Shown here piece by piece: positions 58,528 through 64,000 of a stretch of 64,000 nt of DNA. Positions within the stretch are counted from its first letter, which is position 1. The number at the start of each line of letters is the position of its first letter. A program made the translations under genes and the position numbers. Source of the stretch: an uncultured Eubacteriales bacterium (GTDB lineage Bacteria > Bacillota > Clostridia > Oscillospirales > Acutalibacteraceae). Location: positions 1-64,000 of the forward strand of contig CAKSSJ010000006.1 of assembly GCA_934488615.1 (NCBI GenBank), read 5' to 3'. The notes beneath the pieces are model-generated. The model saw nothing but the letters and a program-made list of their open reading frames with translations. It did no database searches and had not been told where the DNA came from.

Positions 58528-58861
58528 CTTTTTCCTCGCAATTATCTTTGCAGTTATTTTTTGCGTTTATGTATATTTTCATTTCATCAATTATAACATC
58601 GGCTATATGCTTTTCTTCTTCGGAAAGCGCGCTTGAATCAAATTCAATTTCATCAAAAATCAAATCGCCGAAAATGAGCTTTTTAAAATAGGTTCCGTAA
58701 ACGAGGGATTCTATTCTTCCCCTCTTCACGTCGGTCGGAAATTTGACAATATAACGGCTGTTGCCCTTAGGACGGTATATCCAAAGCAAAAGAAAATAGA
58801 CACAGCTGACAAATCCTATGAAGCTTAAAGCACATACAAGACCGCATACGAGAGCGTTCAT
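58511..58861 (-). CDS. Small membrane protein of unknown function upstream of recD2
   Basis: 116 residues. An N-terminal membrane span (about 5-28) precedes a cytoplasmic part with IESLVYGTYFKKLIFGDLIFDE and a charged C-terminus (KNNCKDNCEEKDERKP). I do not recognise it. Its 3' end overlaps the recD2 start by 17 bp, so it heads the recD2-comF unit and may extend to lemA. GAGGTGA precedes the ATG. Confidence 0.65.
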   Translation of the reverse strand: MNALVCGLVCALSFIGFVSCVYFLLLWIYRPKGNSRYIVKFPTDVKRGRIESLVYGTYFKKLIFGDLIFDEIEFDSSALSEEEKHIADVIIDEMKIYINAKNNCKDNCEEKDERKP

Positions 58862-58957
58862 AAAATCACCTCACTGATATGATATTCAGCGAGGAGCATA
58901 ATGTTAAGGCAATACCTTACATTTAGAGGTATGCTGATTGCAAAAATCGTTGACTTT

Positions 58958-59290
58958 CATACAAGCAGGTCTGTAAGCCGAGTTCTGTCATTTAAGGCAA
59001 TTATCTATCCAGGCTGTGAATTACTCCGCAGCTCAAGCCACCCGTTGAAATGATAGGCCGAGCAAGCCTAATCAGTCGGTGTTGCCCCGAATAGGGTTTA
59101 CAGGATCGCAATGTTTCCACGCGATCGGTGAGCTCTTACCTCGCCTTTCCACCCTTACCGCAAATGCGGCGGTATATCTCTGTTGCACTGTCCCTAAGGT
59201 TACCCTCGGCGGCCGTTAGCCGTTATTCTGCTCTATGGGGCTCGGACTTTCCTCATGCATAAGCATGCAACTGCCCAACCTGCTTGTATG
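58958..59290 (-). ncRNA. rnpB: RNase P RNA (type A)
   Basis: Read on the minus strand it contains the universally conserved GAGGAAAGTCCGAGCYCC region, the ACAGNAACAG-like segment GACAGTGCAACAGAGA, GGTAAGGGTGGAAAGGCGAGGTAAGAG-type elements, and a 3' part with CTCGGCTTACAG. The ends pair perfectly over 12 bp to make P1 (CATACAAGCAGG with CCTGCTTGTATG). The overall architecture fits the ancestral type A. It is the catalytic RNA that matures tRNA 5' ends. Ends are placed from P1. Confidence 0.95.
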
Positions 59291-59368
59291 ATAATCAACG
59301 ATTACCTATATATTTTAATTTAAAATGTAATAAAAGTCAATTAAATAGGTCATTTATTTTTAAAAGTC

Positions 59369-59397
59369 TTGATAAAATTCGAAAGATATAGTAAAAT
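59369..59397 (+). promoter_or_regulatory. Promoter of the first LCP gene
   Basis: TTGATA (59369-59374), a 17-bp spacer and TAAAAT (59392-59397), 21 bp before the ATG at 59419. Confidence 0.55.
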
Positions 59398-59418
59398 GTT
59401 GCATTAGAAGGTGAAAAA

Positions 59419-60531
59419 ATGAGCGATATTTACTTTAAGAATTACAAAAAAAGAGATGATACGGGCGAAATACCCATCACTCAGTCGGAAAAAGATTTTC
59501 AGGACAGACGGAATCAGCAGAAATATGATGAAATAATAAAAAATCAGGAACGACTCGGTACCTTTGAGGGGTATCAAAACGGCGAAAGACCTGCCGAACT
59601 TGAAACACCTCAGCAAAAGAAGCCTAAAAAGAAAAAGAAGAAAAAGGGCTGCGGTTGCGGATGCGGAAGCTTACTGATAATCTTCCTTCTTATAATCGCA
59701 ATGCTTCCGATCGGCAGTATTGGATATGTTTATTCTCTCTGCTCGAAAACGAACTATGTCAGCAGCGATTTGAATTATTCCGAGGATCCTAATTATTATA
59801 ATGTTTTGCTTATCGGCTGCGATAAATCGGACGGAACATCTCAGCGCTCCGACTCAATGATACTTGTCACGATCGACAAGGAGCATCAGAAAATCAAAAT
59901 GACCTCCTTCATGCGCGATCTGTGGGTTTCGATTCCGGGATATGACGATGCAAGATTGAATGCCGCCTATTCCTACGGCGGTGCGGAGCTGCTTTTGCAG
60001 ACGTTACATGAAAATTTCGGTGTAAACGTAAATGATTACGTCATGGTCGATTTTGCAATGTTTGAGAAGCTGATTGACGGCTTGGGCGGAGTTAATGTTG
60101 ATATCACCGAGGACGAAGCCGATTTCATAAACGAAACAAGTCACGCCAAGGTTCATTCGGGCGAGAACGTTTTAAACGGAGACTACGCGTTGATATATTG
60201 CAGAATCAGATATCTTGATTCCGATTTCAACAGAACTCAGCGTCAGCGCAAGGTCATGAATTCGATCATAAAAAAGACGGTTTCTCAGAATCCGGTCAAA
60301 ACGCTTTCGGTCATGAGCGATATAATTCCGCTGATTACGACGAACATCAGCCCTGCGAAAATGACGGTCAAAGCGTTCAGTGCAATAAGCTTTCTGAAAT
60401 ACGGAAACGATCAGTTCAGACTGCCGACCGACGACGGATACACAAGTGAGATCATCTACGGTCAGGATGTCCTCGTCCCCGATCTTGAAGCAAGTAAAGA
60501 GGCTCTAAACAAATTCATATATGAATCATAA
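59419..60531 (+). CDS. LytR-CpsA-Psr (LCP) family glycopolymer ligase
   Basis: 370 residues. A polar N-terminal region rich in lysine, then a Cys/Gly run (GCGCGCG), one membrane span (about 83-105) and an outside LCP domain (about 130-350). LCP hallmarks are VLLIGCDKSDG, RSDSMILVTID, MTSFMRDLWVSIPG, NAAYSYGG and GDYALIYCRIRYLDSDFNRTQRQR. LCP enzymes transfer teichoic acid or capsule polymers from a lipid carrier onto peptidoglycan. It is convergent with a second LCP gene, sharing a terminator. It could attach the polymer made by the genes at 1-3714; inference. Confidence 0.92.
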   Translation: MSDIYFKNYKKRDDTGEIPITQSEKDFQDRRNQQKYDEIIKNQERLGTFEGYQNGERPAELETPQQKKPKKKKKKKGCGCGCGSLLIIFLLIIAMLPIGSIGYVYSLCSKTNYVSSDLNYSEDPNYYNVLLIGCDKSDGTSQRSDSMILVTIDKEHQKIKMTSFMRDLWVSIPGYDDARLNAAYSYGGAELLLQTLHENFGVNVNDYVMVDFAMFEKLIDGLGGVNVDITEDEADFINETSHAKVHSGENVLNGDYALIYCRIRYLDSDFNRTQRQRKVMNSIIKKTVSQNPVKTLSVMSDIIPLITTNISPAKMTVKAFSAISFLKYGNDQFRLPTDDGYTSEIIYGQDVLVPDLEASKEALNKFIYES

Positions 60532-60534
60532 AAT

Positions 60535-60573
60535 AACGGACAGAAGCACAAACTTCTGTCCGTTAAAATTTTT
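60535..60573. terminator. Bidirectional terminator between two LCP genes
   Basis: A 12-bp perfect stem (AACGGACAGAAG with CTTCTGTCCGTT), CACAAA loop, then AAAATTTTTGATTTTA. Confidence 0.88.
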
Positions 60574-60577
60574 GATT

Positions 60578-62128
60578 TTAATAGTCGCTTTCTGTGTCCA
60601 AATTTGGATCTTCGGGATCAACGGGAACATCGGGCTCCTCAGGCGTATCCGTAACAGGCTCCTCGGGCTCTGTGATCGGCTCTTCATCTGTTATCGGTTC
60701 CTCATATGCTGTGGTCGGTTCATCATAGTATGAGTTGTTATCACCGCTGTAGGAATTGTCGGAAGAGTTGTCATTGCCGCTGTCAGTCGTCGTATCTCTT
60801 CTGTTGGATACCGAATCAAGCGGGCTGACTCTGTTTTCCGAAAGTACGATATTGGTCTTTCCATAGAGGATCTTCTGAAGCCTCTGCGCGCAGAGCGGAT
60901 AGTCAACCGTCCATGCCCACTGTGTCGAATTTATCATACCGCCGATTCTTTCGACATAATCCTCGTTCGGCATGATGTATTCCTTGATTTCAAAATTCAT
61001 CCAGTCGTGTGAATATGCCGTTGCGATAAGCGAGAGAACCTCTGACTGTTTGTAACCGGTTCTGAGATAATCGGTCGCCTGCTTATATGCATTTACAAGC
61101 TGTCCGTTCGAGGCTTTTTTAGCCTTTTCTATCAAGGACTTAATAACGGAACGCTGTCTCCTTGTACGGCTGAGGTCGCTGTCATCATCACAGTGACGGA
61201 TTCGGCTGTAAATAAGAGCCTGCTTACCGTTTAATGTAGCTGTTCCGTAGGGAAAATCCTTCTGGCTTGATGTTCTGCGGATATAGTCCGCCTCGTAATC
61301 CTGAACGTTTACCGTAACACCGCCGATAGCGTCAATTACCTTCGGGAATGATTTGAAATCAACGGCGACATACTGGTCGATTTTAATTTTGTAGTTGTTT
61401 TCGAGAGTTTGAAGAAGAGTTTTCGGACCGCCGTGGTAAGCGGCATTTATCTTTTCGTACTCATCGTAATAGGTTCCGTCCTCTTTCGGCATTTTGATAT
61501 ATGTCCAGCTGTCACGCAGGAAAGAAACCATTGTGATTCTTTCGTTTTTCTTATCAATGGAAACAAGAATCTGAGAATCACAAAGATTGTATTCGCTGTC
61601 AACACCGCAGAGAAGAACATTTAAAACATTCTTGTTTGACATTTTATCTCCGCCGTTGTTTGCCCACTGATAAAGGAACGCGTTAAGTGAATCAGCGTCG
61701 ATATCGCCCATTACCTTGAACTGAGTATTATCATCTACAAGATAATTCTTATCAATCTTGTTGTAGTCGATTCCGTCGTCGCCGTAGCCCTTGCTCTTGG
61801 TTGAAAGATACAGCCAAACAAGTCCTGCACCGGCGGTGAGAAGAATCACGATTACAAGACAGAGCGCGATAATCTTCGTGTTTCTGTATTTATTCTTTGT
61901 GAAAAAGTTTTCTTTCTTTTCGGGTACAAAATCTTCCTCATCATATTCCGTGTCTTCGGGCTCATCAGCATCGTTTCCGTCACTGTAGGAGCTGATATTA
62001 TTATCAGCCTTATCAAAGTGCGGAACAGGTACTATCTGAGTTTCCTCATCGTCGGAAGCATAATGACTGTATTTTTTATTAAATTCATCCATGTTGTCCA
62101 AAGCGTCCAATTTATCTTTGTTATCCAT
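60578..62128 (-). CDS. Second LCP-family glycopolymer ligase, with acidic tail
   Basis: 516 residues. Acidic cytoplasmic part (about 1-75), membrane span about 80-105, LCP domain about 140-430 (LLCGVDSEYN, SFLRDSWTYIKMP, NAAYHGGPK, SRIRHCDDDSDLSRTRRQRS), and a long low-complexity extracellular tail rich in Asp, Glu, Pro, Thr and Tyr (about 440-516). The tail might bind Ca2+ or wall polymers. The start ATG 62128 follows GGAG; an upstream in-frame start is rejected. Confidence 0.9.
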   Translation of the reverse strand: MDNKDKLDALDNMDEFNKKYSHYASDDEETQIVPVPHFDKADNNISSYSDGNDADEPEDTEYDEEDFVPEKKENFFTKNKYRNTKIIALCLVIVILLTAGAGLVWLYLSTKSKGYGDDGIDYNKIDKNYLVDDNTQFKVMGDIDADSLNAFLYQWANNGGDKMSNKNVLNVLLCGVDSEYNLCDSQILVSIDKKNERITMVSFLRDSWTYIKMPKEDGTYYDEYEKINAAYHGGPKTLLQTLENNYKIKIDQYVAVDFKSFPKVIDAIGGVTVNVQDYEADYIRRTSSQKDFPYGTATLNGKQALIYSRIRHCDDDSDLSRTRRQRSVIKSLIEKAKKASNGQLVNAYKQATDYLRTGYKQSEVLSLIATAYSHDWMNFEIKEYIMPNEDYVERIGGMINSTQWAWTVDYPLCAQRLQKILYGKTNIVLSENRVSPLDSVSNRRDTTTDSGNDNSSDNSYSGDNNSYYDEPTTAYEEPITDEEPITEPEEPVTDTPEEPDVPVDPEDPNLDTESDY

Positions 62129-62185
62129 AAGATCAACTCCATTTAAACGAATCCGCAGTTCCATAGAAATGAAACACAGGTAAAT

Positions 62186-62220
62186 GACAAAAAGCGAACA
62201 ACATGATTATATTGTCCGCT
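62186..62220 (-). terminator. Rho-independent terminator of the jag operon
   Basis: On the minus strand an 11-bp stem (AGCGGACAATA with TGTTGTTCGCT, wobbles) and TTTTTGTC, 12 bp after the jag stop. It separates jag from the LCP gene downstream. Confidence 0.75.
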
Positions 62221-62231
62221 TCTTTAAATCC

Positions 62232-63188
62232 TTATTCCTCTTTTGCTTTAGGCTCGATTTTACCGTAAAGTGAACCCTCAAGATCCGAACGAGGTGCTCT
62301 GGTAGGAGCATTTTGTTCCTTGGACTGCGAACGGTTATCGTGTCTTCTGTAATCTCCTCTGCGGCCTCTTCCGTTAGACGGATTGGTAGCCTTAAATCCC
62401 TCGGCAAGAGTAATAACAACGCGTCTGTCGCTCTCTGAGCCGATGGAATGTGAATCAACACCCTCAATTTCCTGAATCGTTGTATGAATGATTCTTCTTT
62501 CATACGGATTCATCGGATCAAGACAAACATTTCTGCCGTATTTCTTAACTCTTGCGGCATTTTTCTTTGCAAGCTCACGGAGAGTTTCTTCTCTCTTCTC
62601 TCTGTAATTGCCTGCGTTGATTGAAACGCGCTTGTAATTGTCCTTGCCCTTGTTGATAACAAGTCTTGTAAGGTACTGTATAGCGTCGAGCGTTTCGCCG
62701 CGTCTGCCGATAACATAGCCGTAGTCGTTACCGCAGTCAAGCTGAACATAAACGCTTTCGTTATCCTCGCACGAGGAAATCTTTGCGTCCTGAACGCCCA
62801 TACCCTCAAGAATACTTCTGATATATGCCTCAGCTGCCTTTGAAGCCTCGCCTACCGTTTTAACGGTTTCTTCGTTTGTTGCCGCCTTAGCTTTTGCTTT
62901 GGCAGGCTCTTTCTTAGCTTCGGGCTTCTTAGCTTCGGCTTTCTTCTCCTGCTTAGCAGGCTTCTGCTCTTTTATCGGCTTCGGTTCGGTTTTTTTAACC
63001 TCATCGGGAACCTCATAATAAGCTCTTACTTCTGCAAGTGAGCCTCCGAAAAGACCGAGAGTCTTTTTCTTAGCCGTTTTAAGAACCTCGACTTTAACAT
63101 CTGCATCCCACGGAGCGCCGAGCTCGTTCTTTGCGGCTTCGATAGCGGCTTCTGTGGTTGCACCTTTTCCGAATGCTTCTTTAATCAA
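62232..63188 (-). CDS. jag: Jag/KhpB RNA-binding protein (SpoIIIJ-associated)
   Basis: 318 residues. Jag-N domain about 1-55 (EAFGKGATTEAAIEAAKNEL), a Lys/Ala/Glu-rich linker (about 65-105), a KH domain (about 115-200, with YGYVIGRRGETLDAIQYL, the GxxG loop) and an R3H domain (about 210-275, ending in RRIIHTTIQEIEGV). It binds RNA and, in Firmicutes, affects cell elongation with KhpA. It lies directly downstream of yidC, the conserved rpmH-rnpA-yidC-jag order next to the chromosome origin; rnpA and rpmH are beyond the right edge. Confidence 0.93.
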   Translation of the reverse strand: MIKEAFGKGATTEAAIEAAKNELGAPWDADVKVEVLKTAKKKTLGLFGGSLAEVRAYYEVPDEVKKTEPKPIKEQKPAKQEKKAEAKKPEAKKEPAKAKAKAATNEETVKTVGEASKAAEAYIRSILEGMGVQDAKISSCEDNESVYVQLDCGNDYGYVIGRRGETLDAIQYLTRLVINKGKDNYKRVSINAGNYREKREETLRELAKKNAARVKKYGRNVCLDPMNPYERRIIHTTIQEIEGVDSHSIGSESDRRVVITLAEGFKATNPSNGRGRRGDYRRHDNRSQSKEQNAPTRAPRSDLEGSLYGKIEPKAKEE

Positions 63189-63236
63189 CGGTTTTCACCA
63201 CCTGTAAATCTACACAATTAAGTGTTATAATCAAAA

Positions 63237-63998
63237 TTAGCTGTTTTTAATACGTTTAATACTGTTCTCTCTTGAACGTCTCTCAACTGTCTCCTTGACC
63301 ATGAGCTTTGCAATGTTTTTCTGCGGAGACATGACCTTTTTCAAGGCAAATGTCTGAATCGTTGCAAAAATATTTGATGCGATCCAATATACACCGATTC
63401 CGCTCGGGAACATAAATGTAAATATAACCGAGGTGATCGGCATCATAAGCATTGTACAGCCCATTCCTGGAGCATTTGCACCCGGGTTCGTTTTCTTCTG
63501 TTGCATCTGAGTAATAACGGATGTTATCAATGATGTAACACCGGAAAGGATAGGAATGATCCAATACTTGCTGAATTCCTTATAATTCGGCTGAACACCG
63601 AGCTCAAGACCGCAGAAAATGAATCTTTTGGCGTCAATAAATGCCTGAACTTTAGCGATCGCGTCCGGCGAAATCGTTGTGCCGTTTGTGGCAATATAAT
63701 CCTTCAATTCCGAGAAATGCTCGATGATGTAAAGCGGATAGTATCTCTCAACCTTTGTGCTGACAGAGAGAACGCCTTCTTTGATCATGCTTGAAAAAAC
63801 ATCAACAAACTGCTGAGATGTTGCGGCGTCAAGTCCGATAGCGTAACGAAGCGGATTGTAAAGAACGCCGTAGAGTCCGATAATAAACGGGAACTGAATA
63901 AGCAGCGGAATACAGCCTGCCGACATCGGGTTGTAGCCCTCGCGCGCGTAAAGATTCTGAGTTTCCTCCTGGATCTTCTGCTGATTGCCCGCGTACTT
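63237..63998 (-). CDS. yidC: Membrane protein insertase YidC/OxaI/SpoIIIJ (5' truncated by the window)
   Basis: The visible 254 codons run off the right edge; the frame stays open through 63998. The segment KYAGNQQKIQEETQNLYARE followed by GYNPMSAGCIPLLIQFPFIIGLY is the conserved first YidC loop and span. Four to five spans are visible (FCGLELGVQP, WIIPILSGVTSLITSVI, GCTMLMMPITSVIFTFMFPSG, GVYWIASNIFATIQTFALKK), ending in a basic tail. It inserts proteins into the membrane, and Firmicute copies include SpoIIIJ, needed for forespore sigma-G activation. The true start is outside the window. Confidence 0.92.
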   Translation of the reverse strand, partial: KYAGNQQKIQEETQNLYAREGYNPMSAGCIPLLIQFPFIIGLYGVLYNPLRYAIGLDAATSQQFVDVFSSMIKEGVLSVSTKVERYYPLYIIEHFSELKDYIATNGTTISPDAIAKVQAFIDAKRFIFCGLELGVQPNYKEFSKYWIIPILSGVTSLITSVITQMQQKKTNPGANAPGMGCTMLMMPITSVIFTFMFPSGIGVYWIASNIFATIQTFALKKVMSPQKNIAKLMVKETVERRSRENSIKRIKNS

Positions 63999-64000
63999 TT

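Noticed and set aside
58904..58930. Fourth copy of the TTAAGGCAATACC palindrome as a full element
   Set aside because: Only the left half (13 bp) is clear; the right arm is degenerate, so it is mentioned but not listed as a separate repeat.
1..64000. CRISPR array
   Set aside because: No run of regularly spaced direct repeats was seen; the repeats found are dispersed inverted elements and no cas gene is present.

Overview
The window looks like chromosomal DNA of an endospore-forming, anaerobic gut-type Clostridia, probably Oscillospiraceae/Ruminococcus-like. This is inference from gene content: sporulation genes (spoIIID, sigG, spoVAC, spoVAD, a SpoIIM-like gene), strictly anaerobic metabolism (class III ribonucleotide reductase, reverse rubrerythrin with a Fur/PerR regulator), a type I dockerin protein, a GH35 beta-galactosidase, no outer-membrane genes, AGGAGG-type ribosome binding sites and AT-rich TTGACA/TATAAT promoters. 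The reading is housekeeping chromosome; no prophage, plasmid, CRISPR or transposase gene was seen.

Layout. 1-3714: cell-surface glycan export (two GT2 glycosyltransferases, an ABC-2 exporter, a CDP-glycerol glycerophosphotransferase). 3755-8932: mixed housekeeping (LOG protein, AlaX editing protein, YgjP-like metalloprotease, DapA-like aldolase, GDPD, YlmH), then tRNA-Lys. 9316-15388: two TIM-barrel sugar isomerases, a methionine pair (metY-metA, with Glu111 in MetA predicting acetyl-CoA use), spoIIID and asnB. 15389-15961 is a repeat-filled gap. 15962-24490: secreted DUF4832-type protein, a MFS/ChbG/DUF2804 carbohydrate operon and a 1138-residue secreted multidomain protein. 24575-32274: reverse rubrerythrin and perR, lipoprotein, hydrolase, a predicted PASTA pseudokinase, ybaK-alr-PPIase, PflX-like radical SAM. 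32341-39762: dockerin protein, spoVAC-spoVAD followed by a 52-residue ORF instead of spoVAE, SecB-like protein, and a run of secreted phosphoesterases and hydrolases. 39844-47862: DUF4037/TPR pair, nrdG-nrdD-trxB, GH35. 47942-64000: SpoIIM-like gene, xerD-like recombinase, DUF6873, sigG, GT2, then a long minus-strand run (recD2, comF, lemA, TPM, mreB-like, esterase), RNase P RNA, two LCP ligases, jag and a truncated yidC.

Working together. The nrd block is a coherent module: NrdG activates NrdD, whose C-terminus carries a thioredoxin-fold domain that TrxB could reduce. perR sits directly upstream of the reverse rubrerythrin gene, and a near-perfect palindrome overlaps the perR promoter. metA makes the O-acylhomoserine that metY consumes. 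yidC-jag is the conserved pair found near oriC.

Most interesting signals. (a) Both spoIIID and sigG have their Shine-Dalgarno sequence inside a long hairpin followed by a T-run that can also terminate the upstream gene. (b) A palindromic repeat family (core TTAAGGCAATACCGCAC) is placed exactly at the predicted 5' ends of two transcripts and as a 164-bp MITE-like element. (c) A zinc-ribbon/pseudokinase/PASTA membrane protein lacks the HRD and DFG aspartates. (d) NrdD is fused to a thioredoxin domain. (e) A SecB-like chaperone occurs in a Firmicute. (f) A secreted protein ends in a hydrophobic LFGWIWY tail. All promoters, terminators and family names were read by eye and none was checked by a database search.
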